Positions 43,401 through 53,015 of a stretch of 64,000 nucleotides of DNA are shown here, piece after piece (positions within the stretch are counted from its first letter, which is position 1; every line of letters starts with the position of its first letter). The notes beneath the pieces were generated by a model, which ran no database searches, was not told where the DNA came from, and was given only the letters and a program-made list of their open reading frames with translations. The stretch comes from Ephydatia muelleri. Its lineage: Eukaryota > Porifera > Demospongiae > Spongillida > Spongillidae. The DNA lies in NCBI GenBank assembly GCA_013339895.1, contig JABACO010000025.1:840500-904499 (forward strand), given 5' to 3'. The position numbers and the translations under genes were made by a program.

Positions 43401-44177
43401 CATGTGGTTGCTATTTTGCTGTTTCAGGAATGTATGCCTTAATAGACATTTTAAAAGCCGTTGGAGAGGCTTAACATTCATCTGCAGTGGGCTATAGCTC
43501 AACTTGTGTAGGGCAGGTGGGTGTTGTCCTGTGTAGGGGAGGTGGGTGTTGTCCTGTGTAGGGGAGGTGGGTGATGTCCTGTGTAGGGGAGGTGGGTGAT
43601 GTCCATTCTAACTGTAGCAATTTTGCAAGATTATGTGCACATGCAAGTGCTTTAGACGTATTATTGTATATGGCATTCATGGGTTGAATGTAACTTTACC
43701 TGCTCTTCAGCATTGACTACAAATGTGCAAACCTCATCAACTTCATATGCTGTTGCTACTGCATTTGGAGTTGGTGTAGCCTTGCTGTTAGTAGTAGCAA
43801 TAGCTGTGATAATAATAATTATCATTGTAAAGAACAAACAAGGTATGCAATACTTTAAAAATGACCAGCCACTTAAAATAAAAACTCTTTCAAACAGGCT
43901 CTCCTGCAATGCTCAAGTAAGTATTGACATTGGCGATGAGTTCAGTTAGTTAACCTGTTTTGCTAATTATTACTAATTGTCACTGGTGTATGTGTTTGTG
44001 TTATTTATTTACAGCAAGGCTATTCATGCAGTCACCCATTGTTGTGAGTATGTTTTACAACAATACGTTACACTCGAGCCTTCCTTAATGGTCACCTTAC
44101 TCGTACAGGGGCCACGACCTGAGATTAAAGTTGCACATCTCAATATAATGCATGCATGCATTCTGGCATTGCTTTAA
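31087..44177 (+). CDS. Gene B: Ig-like/FN3 membrane receptor, paralogue of gene A
   Basis: Exons at 31087-31488 (Ig-like), 40858-41124 (FN3) and 43711-43842 (transmembrane) are all phase 1 at both ends and have lengths divisible by three, so they join in frame like gene A. Small downstream exons may add a tail (43898-43916, then 44015-44177); otherwise reading through the donor at 43842 ends at 43949. The signal-peptide exon is uncertain. The Ig-to-FN3 intron would be 9.4 kb and holds transposons plus duplicate B of gene A's upstream region. So the FN3-TM part may instead be a separate, 5'-truncated copy with its own upstream region. Probable cell-surface recognition role; ligand unknown. Confidence 0.5.
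31489..34489. other. Unassigned stretch (gene B intron or intergenic)
   Basis: Contains an imperfect tandem duplication around CTGGCTAAGTGACTTAACC (about 31670-31800) and a 68-bp hairpin (31842-31909, arms AGCATTGTACAAGTCAGGAC). The minus strand is open over about 70 codons near 32660-32880, but I recognise nothing. Confidence 0.4.
34490..34785. repeat. Inverted pair of coding-like segments
   Basis: 34490-34550 and the reverse complement of about 34722-34785 are related. Read in their own sense, they encode ESAAKELESLAVHMP and QSATKELVSLAVHMP, with nucleotide differences spread through both. This may be two facing copies of a small exon, or arms of a decayed fold-back element. Confidence 0.5.
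34786..35448. other. Unassigned stretch, pyrimidine-rich
   Basis: 35010-35170 is strongly C/T-biased. No gene was recognised. Confidence 0.4.
35449..35732. repeat. Foldback MITE family 1, copy 2
   Basis: Near-identical to 10182-10463, with the same end AACAAGTAAATAAAAACATT and the same loop sequence around TATGTTGTTTGTG. The arms are about 130 bp. Confidence 0.9.
36149..36617. repeat. 21-bp minisatellite encoding heptapeptides
   Basis: About 22 copies of GGTGGTGCTGGACGTGGCGAA with conservative variation. Plus-strand frames give VVLDVAK or GGAGRGE heptads; the minus frame gives PRPAPPS heptads. The minus frame opens upstream into an Arg/Gly-rich C-terminus (36023-36148, GRGQDGRRQGRGDRGRGGRG). 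All three frames stay open because the unit is a multiple of three, so coding is not proven. Confidence 0.85.
36735..38165 (-). mobile_element. Second copy of the repeat-bearing transposon ORF region
   Basis: Reverse-complement match to about 2215-3300. It includes the upstream CCCGACGATCGGATCG and GTTTCGTTTTTGTTTCA blocks, the DPEKK-type repeats (37330-37620) and the exon after the intron (36735-36893). The splice sites are conserved (CAAAG|GTATG, CACTGTAG|CTACTC), but the intron is 335 bp (36894-37228) instead of 69. No TIR is seen at either end, and the match stops in codons corresponding to about 3300, so it is truncated. The repeat count and some codons differ from copy 1. Confidence 0.75.
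37924..37971. repeat. GAA microsatellite
   Basis: About 16 AAG/GAA units inside the second transposon copy; the first copy has only a few bases here. Confidence 0.95.
38166..39111. other. Unassigned stretch
   Basis: No gene was recognised. Confidence 0.4.
39112..39257. repeat. Segmental duplication, copy B, part 1
   Basis: Matches 1-131 in the same orientation and the same order relative to the rest of the block. Confidence 0.75.
39424..40458. repeat. Segmental duplication, copy B, part 2, with empty site
   Basis: Matches 2090-2143 joined directly to 11332-12413. GATGCGTGT at 39468-39476 is the un-duplicated target of the 9.2-kb element. The block ends at CTTCCTAT, 400 bp before the FN3 exon of gene B; in copy A the same point is 84 bp before the signal-peptide exon. 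Confidence 0.9.
40858..41124 (+). CDS. Gene B exon: fibronectin type III domain
   Basis: The acceptor GTTTCCAG and donor C|GTGAGT keep phase 1 at both ends. Hallmarks LTVTWTSVPTATSYNVSIND and YTFTGLTNNTVYTVSVVVIN are shared almost word for word with the gene A exon, with most changes in the N-terminal third. 89 residues. Confidence 0.85.
41125..43504. other. Intron of gene B
   Basis: AT-rich. It holds a possible inverted pair around GCGGTCCG (near 42040 and 42425) that might mark a small element. Nothing else recognised. Confidence 0.4.
43505..43603. repeat. 25-bp minisatellite, about 4 units
   Basis: Unit GTGTAGGGGAGGTGGGTGTT plus GTCCT, with T/A variation at one position. It lies just upstream of the transmembrane exon. 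Confidence 0.9.
43711..43842 (+). CDS. Gene B exon: transmembrane helix
   Basis: The acceptor TGCTCTTCAG is followed by a Thr/Ser-rich stalk, then ATAFGVGVALLLVVAIAV and IIIIIIV, with KNKQ as stop-transfer. The donor G|GTATGC gives phase 1. If the intron is retained, translation ends at 43949. Confidence 0.75.
43898..43916 (+). CDS. Gene B possible 19-nt microexon (tail)
   Basis: TTTCAAACAG|GC...CTCAA|GTAAGT is a well-formed acceptor and donor pair 19 nt apart, with entry phase 1 and exit phase 2. It encodes about GSPAML. Confidence 0.4.
44015..44177 (+). CDS. Gene B possible terminal exon
   Basis: After TTATTTACAG the frame set by the microexon is open for about 54 codons to a stop at 44175-44177. 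The content is not distinctive. Confidence 0.3.
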
Positions 44178-45769
44178 GTTTAATCAAAATGCACTGGTCG
44201 TCCGTACTTGAAATATGGAACCGATGTACAATGATAATTCATATCTTGCACGGAATTTCTATGCGAGTCCTCGATCGTCACTGGTTGTACCTCTTTCTGG
44301 TGATATTGCACAACCCAACATTAATTGTATTAGAATTTATTCCTTTACACACTCACATCATCTTTATCTTATCTAGTTATTGTAAAAGTGAAGCTTTCCT
44401 ATTCGGCATAATACTTGGTCAACTTCTCATCATTCTGTATGCCACTCCCACTCAACTATATCGCTTACACAATGCAGAGACTTTGGTCTCTATTTGCCCA
44501 CACAGTGTTCAGCTCACATAGAGTACATAAACATGTCTTCATTCTGTTTCACACATGTGCAGATTGGTCAGTACAATTCTTGAGTACAACACACACACAT
44601 GCACACAAACACATACAATACTATGCACTATTACATGTGGCAATACACTCTTATATAATGACTGTACACCCACATGTTTCAAATGAAGATCTGTCCTCTG
44701 ACTCGTTCTTTGCACATTTATCATGAAGTTTGAACAGCTCAAGAGGCCACTGATTTTAGTCTCAATTTCTGTTCCACTCTCTGTGTTTTTCTTCTGTATT
44801 GTTGTATGTAGTCCTCTCTAAACGTATTCTCTTCCCTTAGTACACTCATCTAGTACTCTGTAAATTTCACATCTCACCTATAAAAGCTTACAGCCTTTTT
44901 TTCTCTTTTGGCAGTATAATGAATTTGTTACCAGCTTGCATCGGTATGTCTGTGTAAGCCTACCACGGGCTCTGACCTACCACAATATGCACCAAGGTAT
45001 CCGCAACGCACACTATTTTTATTTCTATTTTTGTATTTAAAAATAAATTTTCAAAAAAGGCATACCAAAAGGTTACCAAATACACAAACACACACACACA
45101 CACACTCATAGAGGAAGCACATGTGCATACATTAGACAGCGTAAGTCTTGGCGCACCTGCTGTACAGACACCAACAGGGCAGGGTGCTGTTGCAAAAACG
45201 CCTCCTAGAAGACTGGTCGCCATCAGTAGTATCGTCCATGCCATTGCATGTAGCCCGCCCAAGCAAGCTGAGCGGGATGGGAAACAGAGCGTAAGCACCC
45301 CACCCCCCAGTGCATGTGTCACCCCCCTTGTGGGTATGACCTTGCAGGAGGGGGAGTAGATTTAGTAATTTTATAGCTATACACTGTAGCTAACATCCCT
45401 ACTTTTCCATGGCCATCTGCACAATGTTGCATGTCTTATCGCACTATGCTAGTTGAATACTGTACATGTCATGTATACTCATCAGATTGCTGTACCTGGC
45501 CCTCTCACATTATATCATCCTACCCTTCTATGCTCATTTTGATAATGATAATGATAATTTATATGCACATAGTATACACAATGGCATATGTAAATGCACT
45601 TATATACTGCCCAGTACTAAAACGGGAAGCATCTGCAAAAGGGAGACAAATTCACTGTACATAGTCTTGACTTAAATATTAGTTCAGAGAATGAGGTGAC
45701 AAGTATCTGGTAAAGAAATATAAATAATTCGCACCGAGAAGAAATTGGGTCTGAAGTTATGGCGTGGTA
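44178..45769. other. Unassigned stretch
   Basis: The interval 45123-45359 is GC-richer than its surroundings and open on both strands (SLGAPAVQTPTGQGAVAKTP on plus). I do not recognise the product. No other gene is seen. Confidence 0.4.
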
Positions 45770-45774
45770 GAGAC

Positions 45775-46500
45775 CAGTGGCGGATCCAGGGGGGGGGTCT
45801 AAGGGTAAAAACACCCCCACCCCCCCTCCCCCACCCTCGGCCAGACCAGTTATGAATAAATTAACTTATGAATAATTAATTACATGATTGACGAGTTGAA
45901 AAACGAGTGAACGCGAGTGAACTGATTAGCGAGTTAGCATTCGACCCAAAGTGTGTGTGTGTGTGTGTGTGTGTGAGGGGGGTCTAAAGCCAAGGCCCTC
46001 TAAGCGTGTTTAATTAGTATCACTGCTGCGCGATGGAATGGTGCGAGCAAGAAGTAAGCGATCAAAAGAAGATAGTTTACCTCAGGAAACAGGTAGAGCT
46101 AAATCAAGTAGGTATATAATACTATTAAAGGTAAAACGTGTGTGTCGTTTAGACCAGAATACGGTCACAATGGCTTTGCGTAGAGTTTTTTATTCGCTAT
46201 CCGTATCCACGACCACGTTGACTCACGCAGGCTTCTACACGCGTATATTAATCAATTCGAATATTGCGCTTGCTAGCTATCAATATTGAATACACTTTCA
46301 AAGTATGCTTATTTTCATGATAAATGAACGCAAAAGTGAAAAAGCGGCTGGGGCTTCGCCCCAGCACCCATTGGGGAGCTTACAGCGCACCCCCAGACCC
46401 CCTAGCTGTTACTGGAGGGGCACGCCCCCTCCAGTACCCACCCCCGCTTGTGAATATAGTTATTAGACCCCCCCTTCCAGAAATCCTGGATCCGCCGCTG
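45775..46500. mobile_element. Non-autonomous element with CAGTGGCGGATCCAGG ends
   Basis: Inverted ends CAGTGGCGGATCCAGG...CCTGGATCCGCCGCTG, next to C/G runs, are flanked by the direct repeat GAGAC (45770-45774, 46501-46505). A GT microsatellite sits at 45951-45975. There is no transposase. The 5-bp duplication does not settle the superfamily. Confidence 0.7.
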
Positions 46501-46505
46501 GAGAC

Positions 46506-46965
46506 ACCGGACTTAGTTTAATTAATAGAGTTACTTACCTCTTGTACCATATGGTGACAAGTTGATGCGGAAAAGGCTGATGCATCAAGATCAACAAGGT
46601 TTTTCACAATCTTAAAACACATAAGGAGATCTAAAAACACTCTGCGATACTCCAATGAATGAAAACCTATAGGTGTAGAAGACGATCAGCATAGCTCATA
46701 GTGGGCAGCTTTACCCGTTTAAAAATAGCTCTGGGTGAAAAAGCGTAGAGCCCTTTCAACACTTGTAATGTCTTATAATAGCCATGGGTTCCACACTGGA
46801 GAATTATATTCCAGAATTGGTCTGACATGGGATATGTATACTCGGTACAGTGTAGATTTAAGAGTATGAAGACTCTTAAGCAGGAGAACACCTTTAGAAA
46901 GCCTTTGCAGCAATATATACACAATGTAAGCTGGGCTTACAGTCGGATGTTATATGCACACCTAG
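46506..46965. other. Unassigned stretch
   Basis: Nothing recognised. Confidence 0.4.
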
Positions 46966-47149
46966 CACTGCGCCACAGCATTTAGTATGCAGAGTTGTGC
47001 CGAGTCTGCATATCAACCATATGCAGATGAGTATCATTGAAGTGTTCATATGCAGACATCTGCATATGAACACTTCAATGATACTCATCTGCATATGGTT
47101 GATATGCAGACTCGGCACAACTCTGCATACTAAATGCTGTGGCGCAGTG
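46966..47149. mobile_element. CACTG palindromic MITE, copy 1 (184 bp)
   Basis: The whole element is a palindrome with 92-bp arms, CACTGCGCCACAGC...GCTGTGGCGCAGTG, and only a minor central mismatch. TAG flanks both sides (46963-46965, 47150-47152). CACTG ends plus a 3-bp duplication fit the EnSpm/CACTA group. Confidence 0.9.
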
Positions 47150-47344
47150 TAGGTCACAAATACAGTCTGCCCTCGTTAAGAGCGCACCCGCATTCCCTCG
47201 TTAGAAGCGCAAGGGCGTATTCTTAATCATATTCATAATTATCGCGGGTACGACATGATGTGATAAAGACACTTGTAGCGGGCTAAAGCCAAGTACATGT
47301 AGTGCATTCACGAAACATCTATAAGTCACGGCTATTACGTACCA

Positions 47345-47492
47345 CAGCAAAAATAAAGACGCAAGTCATATTTTGATTCCACAAGTGATCTGTTTTTTTC
47401 ATATCTGTATCAAAACTGTTAACATTTTGGTACAGTTATGAAAAAACAGATCACTTGTGAAATCAAAAAATGATTTGCGCCTTTTTTTGCTG
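47345..47492. repeat. Foldback MITE, about 55-bp arms
   Basis: CAGCAAAAATAAAGACGCAA pairs with a sequence ending TTTTTTTGCTG; both arms contain CACAAGTGATCTGTTTTTTC or its complement. It sits next to a CCTCGTTAAGAGCGC phrase (47170-47184), similar to ends of pogo/Tigger-type elements. Confidence 0.8.
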
Positions 47493-48285
47493 TTTATACG
47501 TGCAACTAGGTTTTGCAATTAGATCAAATGTACCGTATTTACGGTATATACAAAATATGGCGCACACTCTGCTAATTATAATAGTAACTACTTTGGAGGC
47601 AGTTTCTGCAAAACACACAACAATAATGCAAAATCCAAGGATGGTACAACATTAAAAAAACAGTTACGGATCTAAAACTCCGCTTGCGCATCTTGTTGAA
47701 TAATAGTGTAACACGTGCGCATCAAGCTATATATTTCCTGACAAAAAGATACAGCGTATTTATAGTCACCTTTCTCTGTATCTCGCCTAATAGATCGTTT
47801 GTTTGAAGGTAAGAGCAAAGTGTGGTTAGTGAAGCTATAAATACAACAGGCTACTACGCGCCCGACATAACCCAACATACAGCGTCATGAATAAATCAAG
47901 CCACACGTGTGGTGTAAATTTGACCTGTGCAGACTCTGTGGGTACACAAAGACTCGCAAACAGTGAGGTAGCAAGCGGCTGTCTCCACGGAGCTAGAATG
48001 CCACCCACATGCATACACCTGCACACGCACTGGGGAATATCCGCCTTTATACAAAAAGATTGCCCTGAGATCCCCACCCACACCCCCACACCCCCCCCCC
48101 CCCCTTCCCCCAAATTTCTGCAATAAGTGCTACTTGGTGTTGAGGCGAAAAGTTGAAGCATAAAAGGAATCACGCCCATACAAGTATGCACTGGCGCCAT
48201 ATGACTGGTTTAGATGGGGTGCAAGATTTAGACTCAGTGATAGATATCTGTGTGTCAGGCCCACTCTATCCACATGTAGGGTTGC
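47493..48285. other. Unassigned stretch
   Basis: C run at 48091-48104. No gene recognised. Confidence 0.4.
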
Positions 48286-48850
48286 ATGCCTGCCTACAAT
48301 CAACGATGGCCCAAAGCACCAAAGACTTATCCTGGAAACACACCCGCGGAAAATGTGGAGCACATTAAAGCCGTATCACCACCACCAACAATCAAACATC
48401 CAATTCAGCCACCATTATCAGCGACACAAATACTGTCTGTAGTGAGTGAGCTGGAATGCTCCATCTGTCTTGGTGTGCTAGCTCAACCTATGCAGGCCAG
48501 CTCCATGTGACAGACTTGTGTGTGCCACTTGTCTGATCAAATGGATCCATGTAACTTCAGCACGCTGTCCCTGCTGTTATTCCAGTGCACGCCTGGAGTG
48601 CAATCTTGTAAACCCTGCTCCTAAGCTAATTCAGCAACTCCTGCATGATGTTATAGTTTGGTGTGAATCATGGATGAATAGCATTAAAGCCATTGACTAT
48701 GACTCACACTGTTGCAGTACTGTTAGAAACAGGAAATGCAACGTGAGTAAAGTAGTTCACCAGATGCTCAGTACTACCAAGGAGAACTACATACAGATTC
48801 CCACAGGAGGGACAGTGAGTAGTAATGTAAGAAATTATCATTGTACTTAA
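48286..48850 (+). pseudogene. RING-type zinc-finger gene fragment with a frameshift
   Basis: The first frame carries ELECSICLGVLAQPMQ. After a one-base shift near 48495-48505 the next frame carries CATCLIKWIHVTSARCPCC. Together these supply the cysteines of a RING-like finger (CxxC ... CxxC ... CPxC), followed by NPAPKLIQQLLHDVIVWCE, a segment I associate with an expanded cnidarian/sponge RING family of unknown role. RING fingers usually mediate ubiquitin transfer, but this copy lacks a continuous frame. It may be a pseudogene or an assembly indel. Confidence 0.55.
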
Positions 48851-49248
48851 CACTGAACTTATACAGCCACCACCTGTGAGAAGGAAGCTAAATTAAGATA
48901 TGAATTAAAATGGCGCCGCTGTTGACATATTCAGCGGGTAAAAACTCACATACGGGCGCGCGTTGTATAGTAATGACAACAGAATTAACGTATAGTTAAA
49001 TTTCAACTAAACGTTTCAGAAAAAAAAATAAGGCGGGACTCGTCAAATCCTAGATTTTGTGTAAGATGTGCTTTTAAAGTCCTTTTTTCGGAAGGTATGG
49101 AGTTAATTAGTCATGTTGCTAAGGTCTTAACTTCGTAAGTGGGTCTGGAGCCTAATTTCCAAATTTCAATGTACTGTAACAGCTGTGAAGTCCGCTCCAC
49201 ATATAAAACTCGCTTGTTCTAACGTAATCATTATTGCTATCTGGGGAC
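48851..49248. other. Unassigned stretch
   Basis: Nothing recognised. Confidence 0.4.
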
Positions 49249-49620
49249 ATGACAGAGGCACAAGGTTCGAGCAAAAAGACTCAGCTAATCGTTGACGAAA
49301 AGCGGATAATAGCACGCAGAAAGGTGGAAACAGGTCACTCAAAAAACGTCGTAGCGGCCTGGTTTAAGCGAAAGACAGGCAAGAAGATCCATCCATTCAG
49401 AGAAATGGAGACTGAAGGTGTTGAGACTATTGCTGAAATAGCAGCCAGGCTGCTTGGTCGAGAAACTGCAGAGGAGGATGATGGAGAGCCAGACTCCAAC
49501 TACGTGGAACCTCTGCCTGTGACGCTGGAAGAAGCAAAGAGGATCTCTTTGTGTCATTCAGAGTTTGTGGAGACAATATAGCTCAATTCTCTGAAGAGTT
49601 AGCATGTGCAATTAGATACT
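49249..49620 (+). pseudogene. Pogo/Tigger-like transposase remnant
   Basis: The ATG frame has KKTQLIVDEKRIIARRKVE, then AAWFKRKTGKKI, resembling the N-terminal helix-turn-helix DNA-binding half of CENP-B/Tigger transposases. It then jumps to an acidic stretch and VTLEEAKRISL, which resemble the extreme C-terminus. The DDE core would be deleted. Assignment is from a few motifs only. Confidence 0.35.
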
Positions 49621-49875
49621 GCTGCACAGTACATAATCAGACACGTGTCATTAAAACCATTTTGCATTATCCCGCAGGAATATTCATTTATCCAGCCGTT
49701 CTGGTAGAAGAGTCCATCGTTTTTTCTGCAGTATGTTTTTTGCTGTGGAGAAAACCCCTAATAAAATAAAATAATAGTAATAAAATAGGAACTTTCCATA
49801 CTTTCTATGTTAATGTAGATCGATTTGCAATTTGTTAATCTCCTTGTCATTAAAAGAAACAGTGCATGATCATCA

Positions 49876-50426
49876 TTAAACAAATTTATGTACTGTACGT
49901 GACCATTGCTTGTGGAGAAAACCCTTTCTGCAGGTGCAGTCGAGCAGGTGTGAAGACTTCGTGGTTCTTAGTAGTTTCTGCAAGAAACAATTCTTATAAC
50001 ATAACGTGCAGGATGCTCCTCCCCGCCTACCTCTGGGCGACTGTTTACTTTTAAAAGGCCGACGCCAATGCACGGAGTTTAGGTGATGCCGCATATTAGA
50101 TGTATTGTTGCCCTTTCTGGACACCCATGCGCAGCACCTGTTGCACACATCCCAGGAGGACCCCATAGCTTTTCTGTGCCACCCAAAATGTTACTTTTAA
50201 ACATTTTGCGGTCGATGCCCAGTATATCCTCTTTCCTACAGCGTGGTAGGACGTTTTATCAGTCGGTTCTTTTGATGCCCACAATGAATAGTTTTTTAAT
50301 TCATGAAATTAATAATCATGAATATACTCATAATATATCGCGATACAATATCGCGATATTTAACTAGTATCACGATATATCGCGATATAGACGATATCGG
50401 CTGGAGACCATATCGCGGCAGCACTG
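49876..50426 (-). pseudogene. hAT remnant: BED zinc finger and terminal repeat
   Basis: The minus strand begins at 50426 with CAGTGCTGCCGCGATATGG, a hAT-like end (CAGTG), followed by an array of TCGCGATA/CGATATCG words (50335-50400). Further in, CNRCCAWVSRKGNNTSNM then RHHLNSVH (about 50065-50148) is a BED finger (C-x2-C...H-x4/5-H), the DNA-binding domain of many hAT transposases. The catalytic part is absent. Confidence 0.6.
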
Positions 50427-50434
50427 GTTGTAAG

Positions 50435-52065
50435 CAGCAGATTAATATTGCTTTTCAGAAATGCAGTGTACTATCTTTTGGACATAACTCTGTAAACAAA
50501 TCTTATTCCTTGGGTGGTGTATTGCTGAATAGAGTTTATATAATACAGGCTGCCGCCGTTAAGAGCGCCACGTTTGTTCTTACAGTAGTTGGGCCCTAAA
50601 TTGCGCTTCTACGAGGGTGGTTAATTATCGGCGAATGAATATAATAAAATAATTACTAGTGGTATACAGTGAATACAACACACAGATTTAGATTTTTAGT
50701 GTAAGAGTCTGGATTTTATCCACTATTTGCAGCAATGTTCGGTACTGTTTTTTTTTTTAAAGGGTGTGGTAGGACCCTCCCCCCGTGGTAAGTTTACACA
50801 GACATAAAGAGCATGTTAAAGTGTAATATTCATTATTCCAGCCCTGCACCACTCTAACTGTAAAGAACACAAGCCACTTGCATGCTAGCCACGACTTGTA
50901 CTCTATTTGTCTTAGAGGACAGTCGTATAGAGGGACACGATGTGTATGTACAAAGGACCAGTCCTATGGGACACTACAGTGTGCACGTTGCTACATGTAT
51001 CTATGTAGTACAGTCTCGTGGCCTCATGAGATTTTCAATCGATAATCAGAAATGCATGCGCAAAGAAAACATACAGTGAGACTGAAAATGTGTGTGATCA
51101 TCATTATTAGAGAGGACTATGGTTTTTTCCACATGTATAGCAGTATGTAGATGTCATGTCTCTGTGTATGTGTTGTATGCAAGTGCACTATGCATGTGTT
51201 ATGCAATAAGCTTTTCAAATGAATACATTGATGCAATAAGACTTTGTACAGGTACATATGTGCACGTGCATACGAGTGTGTGAGCCAACATGAGGGCATG
51301 CTCATGTACAGTGTACTCTGTGTGAGGTGAAAACAAGAGACAGTAGTTACTGCAAGTGGTGCAATGTTTAGAAGGGTTATCCCAAATATAGTACACATTT
51401 CTGCATCCTTTGCTATATGTATATGTATATGTGTCTGCATGCAACTGTGCAACGTCGTCAGAGAAACAATCCTATGGGACACTACATGTACTTGTATCAA
51501 CGTAGAGTGTAGTCATTTTGCAAGGGCTCTATGTTATATACAGAGAACCAGTCAGATGAAAACTGAGATGTCAAAGGGAATTTTTTTACAGTGCTAGTGC
51601 GATGGTAATAGAGAAACACAGAAATCCTCAATAGGTAGATAAATTGAGAATAAAATCAGTGGTCTGTTAAAGCTCTTAAATTGAATAGAATGCATGTGCT
51701 GAGAACAATGTTCTGAGGGACGGCCCTTACACTCGGGTGTGGGAACCCAGCATCATAGTAATTCTGTGTGAGCTGACCATTGTTTGGGCAAAAAGAAACT
51801 GAAGTCACAGCAAGTGGTACAGCTTAGTTGGAAAAGCATAAAGAATGATGGGTTGAGCAATGGTATGCCTCGGAACGTTTATCACGTGCTTTTCCACCGG
51901 CCACAGAAATATGTGAGTGCATAGGAACTTAAAGCCTTACGCATGTTGTGATGAAGATAGTGTTATTTATTGCCATGTGGGTACAGCAGTGTGTACATTG
52001 TATGTGTACCATTAGAGTACCAATCCTATGGTGTCATGATGCGTGTTAACCGATTACTGGTGTCA
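50435..52065. other. Unassigned stretch with CCAATCCTATGG-type repeats
   Basis: The phrase (A)CC(A)GTCCTATGGGACACTAC at 50964 and its relatives at about 51466 and 52019 belong to a short dispersed repeat that is also dense at 56.9-57.1 kb. 50545-50570 resembles the pogo-like end near 47165. No gene. Confidence 0.45.
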
Positions 52066-52195
52066 CAGGAAATTCTGTCGCTAGGAAATATTGTTGCAGC
52101 GACAATACTTCCTAAGGAAATTGTGCCGCTTTAATTAAATGTATTGACAATATTTCATAACGAAATTCTGTCGCTCCCAGGAAATTCTGTCGCGC
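52066..52195. repeat. Cluster of GAAATTCTGTCGC repeats
   Basis: Three direct copies of (G)GAAATTCTGTCGC, one variant GAAATTGTGCCGC and an inverted GCGACAATA within 130 bp. Confidence 0.6.
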
Positions 52196-52402
52196 ACATA
52201 AAGCTTGCATATTTTGTCTCAAATTGTGACATGATTGAGAATTCACACATGCTCCTGATGCATTCAGACTGTTTTAGAACATACAGGGGAACAGTACCAA
52301 TTAGTGGATCTCCTGATGAGGCCTGGAGATACACGCAAGCGATCGCAATGAAACCACTTCTGGTATCCATCGCATTGCACCACCTCTCTTCCTGTATATG
52401 GG

Positions 52403-53015
52403 AGCCTACATTTCAACCACTTCTTCCTTCAAGACTTTAGGCTTCCTTGCTGCAATGCTTTGTGAAGGGAAAGGCAACACAGCACCATTTTGGAAGCATT
52501 GTAGCAAGTGTTTCCGCATTAAAAACTGGTCAAATTCCAGCATACAAAGATCTTGCCCATTGCATATTGCAGTGGCAGCCACAATCACTTGCCCCAGATT
52601 TCTGATGCATTTTGATGTATTCCATGGAATCCTTGCTTGCCTGTTGCATGTAAGCAATAATGCACTTAAGTGAGTGTGAAAGTTTCAGATGGTGTGAACT
52701 GTCAAACACTTGGACAACACCACTTGAATATCCAACTGATGACACAGTTATCCAGTGGTTGCCATTCTCATGGAGACACTGGATGAATGGGTGGTTTTTG
52801 TGAACATCAAATGTTCTGGTCTACTGCAGTGATGTACTTTGCAGGCCTGCCACATCTGAGTGCTGTTCTTGTAGCAGATGCTGAGCTGCAGTTATGTGTT
52901 GATCGTCAAGCCATCCATCAGGATCTTCCAATATAGCTGGATCAAACACAAGAGGTAACTTTTTATTAGGCACAGAAGGCTGCTCATCTAATTGATGACA
53001 TGGTGAGGTGGGCAA
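52403..53015 (-). pseudogene. Ulp1-like (C48) cysteine protease domain, transposon-type
   Basis: Minus-strand segments in order: DPDGWLDDQHITAAQHLL (substrate-groove start), GLQSTSLQ, FIQCLHENGNHWITVSS with the catalytic His, VVQVFDSS with the Asp, and QKSGASDCG with the Cys. The last part is QDLCMLEFDQFLMRKHLLQC in another frame. The H-D-Q-C layout is that of SUMO/ubiquitin-like proteases. In sponges and cnidarians such domains often ride on transposons. A stop after GLQSTSLQ and a frameshift after DCG show decay. Confidence 0.7.

Noticed and set aside
45123-45359. GC-richer open region, considered as vector or bacterial contamination
   Set aside because: No recognisable vector or bacterial gene; flanks look like the rest of the window.
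46966-47149. CRISPR-like or bacterial attachment palindrome
   Set aside because: No repeat-spacer array or cas gene; the repeat is a MITE with 3-bp duplications.
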